From NCBI RefSeq assembly GCF_009849585.1, contig NZ_VCRN01000012.1:1-64000 (forward strand): 64,000 nucleotides of DNA, in the 5' to 3' direction. This document shows, piece by piece, positions 52,022 to 60,064 of this stretch. The position numbers were made by a program, and so were the translations under genes. Numbering within the stretch: position 1 is the first letter of the stretch; each line of letters begins with the position of its first letter. The notes below the pieces were generated by a model that was given only the letters and a program-made list of their open reading frames with translations, ran no database searches and was not told the origin of the DNA. Source of the stretch: Bacillus sp. ZZV12-4809. Its GTDB lineage: Bacteria > Bacillota > Bacilli > Bacillales > Cytobacillaceae.

Positions 52022-52546
52022 TTGAATAAAGCCATTTTTCTTGACCGGGACGGCGTTTTGAATGAGGTTTTATCTGAAAGGGTAAAATTCGTTAACAAGC
52101 CTGAGCAGTTATATTTATTGGAAGGGGCAGCAGAAGCTGTGTCAGAACTGACCAAAGCCGGATATGAAATTTTCGTCGTGACCAATCAGGGCGGTGTGGG
52201 ACTCGGCTTTCTGAAAGAAAGAGAGCTAAAGAAAATTCATGAAAGGCTGCAGGAGCTTGTTGCAGCCAAAGGCGGACATATTGAAGAGGTTGCCTATTGC
52301 CCTCATAAGCCGAAAGCAGGCTGTGAATGCCGGAAACCAAATGCAGGCATGCTTTTGGAATTGGCTGAAAGGCACCATCTTGATTTGGCTAAAAGCATTA
52401 TGGTAGGCGATCATGAGCGGGACATTGAGGCAGGGAAGAAAGCCGGCTGTAAAACTGTTTTTATCGGCTCAGAGCAAACAAGTGCAGATATCCAGGCTTC
52501 ATCACTTCTAGAGGCAGTAGAGGACATTTTAGAAATGCTTAAATAA
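52022..52546 (+). CDS. HAD-IIIA phosphatase, GmhB-like
   Basis: A 174-residue enzyme with HAD motif I DRDGVLNE (nucleophile D8, acid/base D10), motif II VVTNQGG, and motif IV GDHERDIEAG. A structural zinc site C93-x-H95-x5-C101-x-C103 (CPHKPKAGCEC) identifies the histidinol-phosphate/heptose bisphosphate phosphatase group. Without other heptose genes in view, the substrate stays open. TTG 52022 follows GGGGG at the right distance. Confidence 0.88.
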   Translation: MNKAIFLDRDGVLNEVLSERVKFVNKPEQLYLLEGAAEAVSELTKAGYEIFVVTNQGGVGLGFLKERELKKIHERLQELVAAKGGHIEEVAYCPHKPKAGCECRKPNAGMLLELAERHHLDLAKSIMVGDHERDIEAGKKAGCKTVFIGSEQTSADIQASSLLEAVEDILEMLK

Positions 52547-52547
52547 A

Positions 52548-52590
52548 AGAGTAAAAGCCGCTTCCGCGAAAGGTGGAAACGGCTCTTAAT
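52548..52590. terminator. Imperfect hairpin between convergent genes
   Basis: AGCCGCTTCC pairs imperfectly with GGTGGAAACGGCT; T-rich on the minus exit. Probably ends the SASP transcript. Confidence 0.55.
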
Positions 52591-52612
52591 TTTATTATGA
52601 TTGTTTAGAAGA

Positions 52613-52813
52613 TTAGCGTGCTCCGCCAAGCTGCTGCTCAGCCATTTGCACAAGGCGCTTCGTAATTTCTCCGCCTACAGATCCATTTCCTCTTGAAGAT
52701 GTTTCCGGGCCAAGGTTCACACCGAATTCTGTTGCAATTTCATACTTCATTTGATCAATTGCCTGACTGACTCCTGATACTAAAAGCTGATTAGAATTGC
52801 TGTTTCTTGCCAT
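52613..52813 (-). CDS. Alpha/beta-type small acid-soluble spore protein
   Basis: A 66-residue SASP, close paralog of 40842-41060 ([38 protein letters not shown]). AAGGAGATG precedes ATG 52813. Binds and protects spore DNA. Confidence 0.96.
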   Translation of the reverse strand: MARNSNSNQLLVSGVSQAIDQMKYEIATEFGVNLGPETSSRGNGSVGGEITKRLVQMAEQQLGGAR

Positions 52814-52948
52814 GTAAATCATCTCCTTGGTGTAGTTTTCTTGTTTGTTACAATTATAGCTTTAGGAGAGCAAATAAGATTTATTCATAGTTGTTTATGG
52901 TACTTTATGGTAATTTTTTGAATCTGCAAATGCGGGTATGGGACTGTG

Positions 52949-53039
52949 CGCATATAAATACGGGCTATTCGCACAAAAAAAATTTGTTGCGCACATAAAA
53001 TGGCTTCTTCCGCACACAAAAAAGATTCTATCCGCACAG
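52949..53039. repeat. Five CGCACA-type motifs at about 21-base intervals
   Basis: CGCATA at 52949, then CGCACA at 52970, 52990, 53011 and 53033, each followed by an A-rich run. Spacings of 21, 20, 21 and 22 bases equal two helical turns. Lies between the SASP gene and ykoC; no gene in this stretch. Confidence 0.6.
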
Positions 53040-53055
53040 AAATCAAAATTGCCAG

Positions 53056-53835
53056 CTAAAGTTCGCCATTATAAAGCTGGAGAAACCCGAAAAGCCAAGA
53101 GATATAGGCACTGACCAATATTGCTCCTATAAAGAAGGCCAAACAAGCCCAATCTTTCCAGGAAACAGAGACTTTATGATAAAAATCCCGGTTTTTATCT
53201 CCGGTAAACCCTTTTGATTCCATTGCCATGGCTGTCCTCTCAGCTTTACGGATCGCTCCGGCAAGCAGGGGAACTGTATACCTCTTAAGCTCTGCCATTT
53301 TTTCCGGGAGTGTCCTGGCTTTGGGTACTCCCCTGATCCGGTGTGAACTTCTGATGATCTCGAATTCTTCTTTCATTAATGGCAGGAATCGATAGCCTGC
53401 CATGATTCCATATGCAAGCTTTGGAGAGAGCCGGCATTGCTGCATTAAACTGAGCAGAAATGCTGTCGGCTTTGTGGTTAAAATGAACAGAAGGGACAGA
53501 GAAGTAAAGCTTAACACCCTCATTCCAAGGGAAAGGGCACGCAGAAGGCCCTCCTCAGTCAATGTGAAGATCCCCCATGCCCATAATAGGGTTTCCCCTT
53601 CAATCGCTTTAGAAAAAATCAAAGCTGACCAAATATATATGACAGCCATGAAGATAAATGGCGAGAAAAGCAGAATCCATCTTTTGAATGAAACTCTTCC
53701 TAAAATAAAGGTGGCTGCTGCCGTTATCACTAAGGTCAGAAAAGGTGTAACCGGGTCAAAAAAAATCGATAGAAGTAATACACAGACTATCACAGTGAAT
53801 GCTTTAATGCTTGGGTTTAATTCATGTAAGAACAA
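53056..53835 (-). CDS. ykoC: ECF transporter T component (YkoC)
   Basis: From TTG 53835, 259 residues (B. subtilis YkoC about 254): five or so membrane segments and the EcfT motifs ESKGFTGDKNR and RLSPKLAYGIMAGYRFLPLM. GGGAGGG is six bases before this TTG; the longer frame from 53883 would overlap ykoD by 62 bases. Couples the ATPase to the S component. Confidence 0.88.
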   Translation of the reverse strand: MFLHELNPSIKAFTVIVCVLLLSIFFDPVTPFLTLVITAAATFILGRVSFKRWILLFSPFIFMAVIYIWSALIFSKAIEGETLLWAWGIFTLTEEGLLRALSLGMRVLSFTSLSLLFILTTKPTAFLLSLMQQCRLSPKLAYGIMAGYRFLPLMKEEFEIIRSSHRIRGVPKARTLPEKMAELKRYTVPLLAGAIRKAERTAMAMESKGFTGDKNRDFYHKVSVSWKDWACLAFFIGAILVSAYISWLFGFLQLYNGEL

Positions 53836-55522
53836 GTTTTTCCCTCCCTGCAATGGACCCGATATCATTCCTGAGTTTTTCAATGTATGGAACCTTTAAG
53901 GAAGCAGTCTTCAGAATGTCCTCTTTTTTCCATAATGCATCAGGCAAACCATCGTAAATCTTCTCTCCTTCTGAAAGAACAATCACTTTGTCCGCATATG
54001 AATGGATGATTTCCATGTCATGTGTGATCATCACCACGGATCCGCCGCTTTGGATCTTTGCTTCCATTAGCTTCATAAGCTCACCGCACGTCCTGGCATC
54101 CTGTCCAAAGGTCGGCTCATCGAGGAGGAGAAGATCCTGGTTATACACAAGCATCGATGCAACACTAAGCCGCCGTTTTTGCCCCTGGCTTAAGGAAAAG
54201 GGATGCATGTCAGCGCACCGCAGCAAGTCCACTTGAAGCAGTGCAGCCTGAACTGATTCTTTAATATCACCATCAGGAATCTGCTGTATTTTTAGACTGA
54301 ATGCAATTTCATCATAGACAGAATCAGCAATAAATTGGTGTTCGGGGTTTTGAAAAACATAACCTAATTTCTGTCTTAGCTCCTGCTCCTTCCACTGGGA
54401 AAGGGGACTGTCATAAAAGAGAATATTGCCTTTGGAAGGAGTATAAAGTCCAGCCAAGAGTCTTGAAAGCGTTGTTTTTCCTGATCCATTTGAGCCGGCA
54501 ATGGCCACAAATTCACCTTTTTTAACAGAAAAACTAATATCTTTTAGCAAATCTTTCCCAGCTTTATAAAAGGATAGATTCTCTGCGGATAGAATAATTT
54601 GTTCTTCAGGAGCTTGGTGATTTTTCTTCCTGTTATCTAAAACCTGAAGTGCACCAATGGGATTCTCAAATCCGGCGATTAATTTCTCATCAGTCAACGG
54701 AAGTTTTTCCCCTTTATAAATACCTGCTTTTTTCCCTGAAAGGCCTGCTTTTACCGAACTTGGCAGCCAGATGCCCTCAAGCAGAAATTCTTCTGCATAT
54801 TGATTAAAGCATTCTTCAGTGCTTCCATTAAATAATAGTTCGCCTTCTCTGTTTAGGACTGCGCAGCGGTCGGTCAAATCAATCCAATCATCCAGCCTGT
54901 GTTCGATTATTAGAAGGGAGAATGATCTCTTCTCTTTAAGCTCTTTAATGATGCGGGTAAGTTCATAGCTTGAAGCCGGATCCAGGTTTGCTGTCGGTTC
55001 GTCTAAAATCAGGAGATCCGGTTTCAATGACAATACACATGCCAGTGCAAGCTTTTGCTTCTGGCCCCCGGAAAGGGTGTGAATTGGGGCATATTTATAT
55101 GGCAAAAGATGAACAAGCTCCAATGCTTCATCAATCTTATTCCCGATTTCTTCATGCGGCGTTTTCAAATTCTCAAGTCCAAATGCCAGCTCATCCTCGA
55201 CTGTGGTCATGCAAAATTGGCTTTCAGGGTCCTGAAACACAATTCCAATGTGCTGATTAATTTCACCAGGGCCGAATTCCTCCAGCCTCTTTCCTTTGAA
55301 TGAAATGATCCCGTCCAATTCGCCATCTGCGGCCTCGGGATACAATTTATTTAAGCAGAAAGCAAGTGTGCTTTTTCCCGAGCCGCTGGGTCCCAATAAT
55401 AGAACTGCTTCCCCTGCATTAAGGCTGAATTGCATATTTTTAAAAATGGGCTTTTTCACATCTTCATACCTGAATGTAAGCTGCTCTGTTTTTAATATGT
55501 TCTGTTTATGCTGTAATGCCAT
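53822..55522 (-). CDS. ykoD: ECF transporter double ATPase (YkoD)
   Basis: A 566-residue fusion of two ATPase domains. First: LLGPSGSGKSTLAF, LSGGQKQKLALACVL, LLILDEPTANLD. Second (from about 310): IAGSNGSGKTTLS, LSQGQKRRLSVAS, LLLLDEPTFGQD. Energises the YkoE/YkoC membrane complex. Overlaps ykoC and ykoE. Confidence 0.92.
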   Translation of the reverse strand: MALQHKQNILKTEQLTFRYEDVKKPIFKNMQFSLNAGEAVLLLGPSGSGKSTLAFCLNKLYPEAADGELDGIISFKGKRLEEFGPGEINQHIGIVFQDPESQFCMTTVEDELAFGLENLKTPHEEIGNKIDEALELVHLLPYKYAPIHTLSGGQKQKLALACVLSLKPDLLILDEPTANLDPASSYELTRIIKELKEKRSFSLLIIEHRLDDWIDLTDRCAVLNREGELLFNGSTEECFNQYAEEFLLEGIWLPSSVKAGLSGKKAGIYKGEKLPLTDEKLIAGFENPIGALQVLDNRKKNHQAPEEQIILSAENLSFYKAGKDLLKDISFSVKKGEFVAIAGSNGSGKTTLSRLLAGLYTPSKGNILFYDSPLSQWKEQELRQKLGYVFQNPEHQFIADSVYDEIAFSLKIQQIPDGDIKESVQAALLQVDLLRCADMHPFSLSQGQKRRLSVASMLVYNQDLLLLDEPTFGQDARTCGELMKLMEAKIQSGGSVVMITHDMEIIHSYADKVIVLSEGEKIYDGLPDALWKKEDILKTASLKVPYIEKLRNDIGSIAGREKLVLT

Positions 55523-56102
55523 TTTCCGGTTTTCCCCTTTTCAGCTCTTTGCCAATAGGAAAGCTGTTTAATGCTCCGGTCTTTGCAAGGCTTTCGCTCA
55601 GCCATTTGCCCATCAAGCCTGCCAGTAAAGCACCGCTGACCATCCTTACACAAAACATCGCCATTACATAACCGGGTGAGAGGGCCGCATAGCCGGAAAT
55701 GAAATAGCCCCAAATAAAGCTTGTAACAGAAGAGCCCATGCCGGCAGCAATTAAGACCCATGTCCGGTAATTATTCCATTTCGTGGCCGCAAAAACAGCT
55801 TCCGCTCCAATCCCCTGAATCATGCCCGACAGAATCAGGCGGGGACCGACAGCATTGCCGATCATGACTTCAATGGCTGCAGCGATGGTTTCCGATAAGA
55901 AAGCTGCCCCGGGTTTTCTGATTATGTACGCTGCGAGAATTGAAACAATAAACCAAATGCCAAAAATAAAATCATATCCAATTAAGCCGAACATTGCATA
56001 TAGCACATTGCCAAATTGCATGAATATCAGGTATACAACTGCAAACACGACAGCGAGTACAGACAGGACAATGACTTCACGAAGCTTCCACTTTTCAAGC
56101 AT
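55506..56102 (-). CDS. ykoE: ECF S component for thiamine precursor (YkoE)
   Basis: A 198-residue membrane protein with about six helices, of the YkoE family, the substrate-binding subunit for hydroxymethylpyrimidine or thiamine. Family stretches: LREVIVLSVLAVVFAVVYL, AEAVFAATKW, GMGSSVTSFIWGYF. Located between ykoF and ykoD under a TPP riboswitch, which fixes the substrate class. Confidence 0.9.
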   Translation of the reverse strand: MLEKWKLREVIVLSVLAVVFAVVYLIFMQFGNVLYAMFGLIGYDFIFGIWFIVSILAAYIIRKPGAAFLSETIAAAIEVMIGNAVGPRLILSGMIQGIGAEAVFAATKWNNYRTWVLIAAGMGSSVTSFIWGYFISGYAALSPGYVMAMFCVRMVSGALLAGLMGKWLSESLAKTGALNSFPIGKELKRGKPENGITA

Positions 56103-56103
56103 A

Positions 56104-56709
56104 TTATTCAGCCCCCTTTTTGGATGGGCTATTGGCAGACATATTCACCGTCATAACAATATGGGTGGAATTGCTTTTCTTACAGTTTTCAAAAGCGTCC
56201 TCCAGAGTTTTAAAAACAGAGTGTGCATCCCCGTCTAATCTTGAAGCATAATGCACCCCTTTTGTAAAAGTTCCCTGATTCATTGCAAGCTCGACCTGAT
56301 CCATAATGACATTCATGTATTCAGGAATCCCCATCGGATAAAGGGCGAACTGGACCGCAACTTCCTGGCTGATACCTGCTGCTGATTCTTCATTTGCCAA
56401 TTCCTCATTCTCAGCAAGATAAGCATCTCCTGCAGTATCACCAGGACATCCATTTGAAAAAGTTCCGTTAAATACTACATGGTCACCATGCTTAACAGCT
56501 TGAAGATAAATAGCTTTAACCACATCGAAAACATGAATGGACCTGCCTCGCACACAGGTGCTAACATCATCTGTTTCCATCCAAACCTTGCTCGTATCCA
56601 CTTCTTTTAAAGCTGATAAAATAATATCCGCAAACCTGTCAGTCATGGGATAAATTGAAAATCTGCACCCTGTAATTTCACTGGTTCCACATAAAAAATT
56701 TTCCTGCAT
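56104..56709 (-). CDS. ykoF: Thiamine/HMP-binding protein YkoF
   Basis: A 201-residue soluble protein of the YkoF family, with two ferredoxin-like halves (ITGCRFSIYPMTDRFADII and VAVQFALYPMGIPEYMNVI). Known YkoF binds thiamine or HMP. First gene of the ykoFEDC operon, 210 bases downstream of the riboswitch terminator. Confidence 0.93.
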   Translation of the reverse strand: MQENFLCGTSEITGCRFSIYPMTDRFADIILSALKEVDTSKVWMETDDVSTCVRGRSIHVFDVVKAIYLQAVKHGDHVVFNGTFSNGCPGDTAGDAYLAENEELANEESAAGISQEVAVQFALYPMGIPEYMNVIMDQVELAMNQGTFTKGVHYASRLDGDAHSVFKTLEDAFENCKKSNSTHIVMTVNMSANSPSKKGAE

Positions 56710-56794
56710 TTTGCCATCCTCCTAGTATTAATGAAAAGTTTTTTTCGTAAGGTTTGCTGCTGTTTTTTGAATTACTTACTGTGTTGATAGTATC

Positions 56795-56900
56795 GACAGG
56801 TGCAAGGCTCCTTCGGGAGCATATGTGCAAGCACACCGCCTGCCCGCGATTCGCTGGGAAATCAACGACAATATACATGAGCCAAAAACAACAAATTTTA
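56795..56900. repeat. Dispersed GC-rich intergenic element
   Basis: GGCTCCTTCGGGAGC hairpin (56812-56821 region), CCGCCTGCCCGCG and GAAATCAACGACAA, then GAGCCAAAAACAAC, resembling in parts the elements at 23011 and 26503. It lies in the ykoF leader after the riboswitch terminator. Confidence 0.45.
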
Positions 56901-56921
56901 CAAAAACAGCCTGGTTAAAAT

Positions 56922-56955
56922 AAAAAAACTGCATTCCCAATAGGAAATGCAGTTG
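56922..56955 (-). terminator. TPP riboswitch expression-platform terminator
   Basis: On the minus strand AACTGCATTTCC, loop TATT, GGAATGCAGTT and a T run, downstream of the aptamer and before ykoF. Confidence 0.85.
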
Positions 56956-56988
56956 AATGTTATCAATACACTAAAATGATAGCCGTTC

Positions 56989-57082
56989 ACCTGCACTTCC
57001 CCACGCTGGTATTATCCAGATCGGGTAATAAGAGTCAGAACGGATTGTTCTTCTCAGCCAAAAAGCTCCCCTAGTGCAAAAC
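56989..57082 (-). promoter_or_regulatory. TPP riboswitch (THI element)
   Basis: Reading the minus strand: P1 TGCACTAGGGGAGC, the conserved GGCTGAGA, then ACCCGATCTGGATAATACCA, GCGTGGGGAAGTGCA. These are the conserved pyrimidine- and pyrophosphate-binding loops and the closing P1. It should stop ykoFEDC expression when thiamine pyrophosphate is plentiful. Confidence 0.95.
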
Positions 57083-57311
57083 TTGGATATGCAGTTTTTA
57101 ATGACTCCATCTTAATACGGAGAATCCAAATTGTAAATGACTATTTATAATTCTTTTATTCAAATAATCTATGAAAACAGTTAAACACCTTCACTAACAC
57201 AGGCAATCAACGAAAAAATTTCTGCATTGTCCATGTCATGTTCTAATCCAGTCCCTCCCTTCATAAAAGTGTAATAGGACAATTTTACACCGAGAATAGG
57301 GGGCAAATCGG
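57083..57311. other. Divergent promoter region
   Basis: Upstream regions of the TPP-controlled operon (minus) and yhaX (plus). AT-rich; no gene recognised and no promoter assigned with confidence. Confidence 0.35.
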
Positions 57312-58178
57312 ATGATATACAGAATGCTTGCTTTAAACATAGACGGAACACTACTCCAATCAAATGGAAGACTTCATAAATCAACAAAAGAAGCAATTGA
57401 ATATGTGCAGCAAAAGGGAATTTATGTAACACTTGTCACATCCAGAAGCTTTCCTTCCGCGAAGAAAGTGGCTAAAGCATTGAAATCCAATTCTTTGCTG
57501 GTTACACACAGGGGGGCATATATTGCAGCTTCCCAGGAAAAGCCTATATTTGTAAAAAGGATTCAGGAAGATGAAACGTTTGAAATCGTGCGCCTGCTTG
57601 AAGGCTTTACCTGTCAAATCAGGCTGGTGCACGAAAAATATTCCCTTGCAAACAAAACGAAGCTTAATACCAATATGCTTGCAAAAACAGTTTTTACAAC
57701 GGGTGATCCCATTTTTTATTCCCAGCAATTTGTGGATTCTTTAAGTGAGACTATTTTAGATGAGCCGGTTACGCCGCCGAAAATCGAAGTGTACTTTGAA
57801 GATAAGGAAGACCTTGAGGATGCTAAGACAGCCATTTGGGGCATGTTTGAAAATGTAGAAGTCTTAAAACTGAACGATCTGAGGATGGACATTGTTCCTG
57901 CAGGGGTCTCAAAACTGAATGGGCTTCTCTATTTATGTGAGCATCTTGGGATTTCCAGAAATCAAATGGTCGTCATAGGAGACTCTGAAGATGATCTGGA
58001 AATGATTGAAGCAGCAGGATTGGGTGTGGCAATGGGCAATGCTCCGGCAGAAGTAAAAAAAGCAGCGGACTGGCTGACGCGATCAAATGATCAGAACGGC
58101 GTAAGCTACATGGTTAAAGAACATTTCCGTAAACAGCATCCAATCGATTTCCTGAAGAAAATGAATCTATTAAAATAA
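57312..58178 (+). CDS. yhaX: Cof-type HAD-IIB protein (YhaX-like)
   Basis: A 288-residue HAD-IIB protein, same length as B. subtilis YhaX and next to hemZ as there. Motif II (VTSRSF), motif III lysine and motif IV (GDSEDDLEMI) are intact, but motif I reads ALNIDGTLL: the nucleophile aspartate is Asn (N9), leaving D11. Normal Cof phosphatase activity is therefore doubtful. YhaX belongs to the mother-cell sporulation programme in B. subtilis. Confidence 0.88.
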   Translation: MIYRMLALNIDGTLLQSNGRLHKSTKEAIEYVQQKGIYVTLVTSRSFPSAKKVAKALKSNSLLVTHRGAYIAASQEKPIFVKRIQEDETFEIVRLLEGFTCQIRLVHEKYSLANKTKLNTNMLAKTVFTTGDPIFYSQQFVDSLSETILDEPVTPPKIEVYFEDKEDLEDAKTAIWGMFENVEVLKLNDLRMDIVPAGVSKLNGLLYLCEHLGISRNQMVVIGDSEDDLEMIEAAGLGVAMGNAPAEVKKAADWLTRSNDQNGVSYMVKEHFRKQHPIDFLKKMNLLK

Positions 58179-58190
58179 AATTCAATGAAT

Positions 58191-58222
58191 GAGAGCCCGA
58201 TTAGTAATTCGGCTCTTTTTTT
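58191..58222 (+). terminator. Rho-independent terminator
   Basis: AGAGCC with GGCTCT, loop including TTAGTAA, then TTTTTTT, after yhaX. Confidence 0.8.
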
Positions 58223-58406
58223 AGTTAGCGATAGTATAGAAACCATATCAGTAACCTATAGGATTCACTTTCCTGATATTGACCTTGTTTCCCCATTTAT
58301 GTACACTAGAAGGAGTTTGCCAACATGAATAAATAGACTATGCAGCTGCCGTCATTGAGATAAAACACCGGCAGATTTATTATATTTTTAAAAAAAGGTG
58401 ATCGAT

Positions 58407-59921
58407 TTGAACATTTCAATTTTAGGCATACAGGATGAACGATTCCATCGGCCGCTTCGGCTGATAGGGAACCTCTTTTTTGAAGAATGTGAAGTGGTGC
58501 TTGGTGAGAATGATGCAGCAGATCTGATCATTTCTTTTCAAATTGAGCATGGAGAACGCATTAAAGCCGCTGCAGAGATTACTGATAAAAATAGCAATAA
58601 ACTTACAGCTGATTTTGAAAAAGAGTTCATTCCGGCTGAGTCAGAAAAAGAGAATTTCAAACAAATCAAGAATGCAGTATCTCATGTATACCTGACTGTT
58701 TTGCAGGACTGGACGGGCATTACGCAGAAGTGGGGAATTCTGACTGGGGTACGTCCCACAAAATTGCTTCACCGTGCCATGCAGAATCAGACACCTCTTA
58801 AGGAAGCACATCAGCAGCTGAAGGAAGAGTACCTGATTACAGATGAGAAAATCCAGCTTATGCAGAATATTGTAGACCGGCAGCTCGCTGTCGTGCCGGA
58901 TCTTTATGACTTGAAAAATGAGGTAAGCATATATATCGGCATTCCGTTCTGTCCGACAAAGTGCGCGTACTGTACTTTTCCTGCATATGCGATTAATGGC
59001 AGACAGGGTTCTGTCAACTCATTTCTTGGCGGCCTTCATTTTGAAATGCGCAAAATGGGAGAGTGGCTGAAAGAATATAATGTAAAAATTACCACTGTCT
59101 ATTATGGCGGAGGGACTCCAACAAGCATTACAGCTGAAGAGATGGATATGCTTTATGAGGAAATGTATGAATCTTTTCCAGATGTAGAAAACATTCGGGA
59201 GGTCACCGTGGAAGCAGGCCGTCCGGATACAATCACACCTGAAAAGCTTGAAGTGCTGAAAAAATGGAATATTGACAGAATCAGCATCAATCCCCAGTCC
59301 TATATTCAGGAGACACTGAAAGCTATTGGACGCCACCATACAGTGGAAGAAACCGTAGATAAGTTCCACCTTGCCCGCGATATGGGAATGAATAACATTA
59401 ATATGGATCTGATTATCGGACTCCCTGGAGAAGGTGTACCGGAATTTGCACATACATTGGATGAAACAGAGAAATTAATGCCGGAATCCCTGACAGTTCA
59501 TACTTTATCCTTTAAACGTGCTTCGGAAATGACGAGGAATAAGCAAAAATATAAAGTTGCTGAGCGGGAAGAAATTGAAAGAATGATGGACATGGCTGAG
59601 GATTGGACTAAAAAGCATAATTACCATCCCTATTACCTATACCGTCAGAAAAATATCCTTGGCAATCTTGAGAATGTCGGCTATGCTCTTCCGAATCAGG
59701 AAAGCATCTATAATATTATGATTATGGAAGAACAGCAGACAATCATCGGGCTTGGATGCGGGGCTTCCAGTAAGTTCATTGACCCAGAGACAGGAAAAAT
59801 TACTCATTTTGCTAACCCGAAAGATCCAAAATCCTATAATGACAGTTTTAAGCATTATACAGATGAGAAATTGAAAATATTAAAAGAGTTATTTAATAAA
59901 CACGAATCCCTTGCTGAATAG
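58407..59921 (+). CDS. hemZ: Coproporphyrinogen dehydrogenase-like radical SAM protein HemZ
   Basis: From TTG 58407 (AAGGTG upstream), 504 residues (B. subtilis HemZ about 501). Radical SAM cluster motif C182-x3-C186-x2-C189 (CPTKCAYC), preceded by YIGIPF; GGGTPTS and NMDLIIGLPGE follow. Annotated in B. subtilis as an oxygen-independent coproporphyrinogen III oxidase, though related HemW proteins are heme chaperones, so the enzymatic role is uncertain. Confidence 0.93.
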   Translation: MNISILGIQDERFHRPLRLIGNLFFEECEVVLGENDAADLIISFQIEHGERIKAAAEITDKNSNKLTADFEKEFIPAESEKENFKQIKNAVSHVYLTVLQDWTGITQKWGILTGVRPTKLLHRAMQNQTPLKEAHQQLKEEYLITDEKIQLMQNIVDRQLAVVPDLYDLKNEVSIYIGIPFCPTKCAYCTFPAYAINGRQGSVNSFLGGLHFEMRKMGEWLKEYNVKITTVYYGGGTPTSITAEEMDMLYEEMYESFPDVENIREVTVEAGRPDTITPEKLEVLKKWNIDRISINPQSYIQETLKAIGRHHTVEETVDKFHLARDMGMNNINMDLIIGLPGEGVPEFAHTLDETEKLMPESLTVHTLSFKRASEMTRNKQKYKVAEREEIERMMDMAEDWTKKHNYHPYYLYRQKNILGNLENVGYALPNQESIYNIMIMEEQQTIIGLGCGASSKFIDPETGKITHFANPKDPKSYNDSFKHYTDEKLKILKELFNKHESLAE

Positions 59922-60007
59922 GCGGGGGTTTTTCTTATGGGAATATTTTAGAAAATTAAGAAAATATTAAAGGGATTTTGTGAAAATAAAGAGAATGAAT
60001 TAGGTAA

Positions 60008-60031
60008 AAGATCATAGAACTCTATGATCTT
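60008..60031 (+). promoter_or_regulatory. Perfect 11-base inverted repeat
   Basis: AAGATCATAGA and TCTATGATCTT are separated by AC. It ends just before a cre site and 34 bases before the acyl-CoA ligase start. No T tract, so an operator is more likely than a terminator. Confidence 0.5.
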
Positions 60032-60033
60032 AA

Positions 60034-60048
60034 ATGTAAGCGTTTTCT
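60034..60048 (+). promoter_or_regulatory. CcpA cre site
   Basis: ATGTAAGCGTTTTCT matches the cre consensus WTGNAANCGNWNNCW at every position. It lies 17 bases before the ligase start, where bound CcpA would repress. Confidence 0.7.
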
Positions 60049-60064
60049 AAAAGGGGGAATTGTA

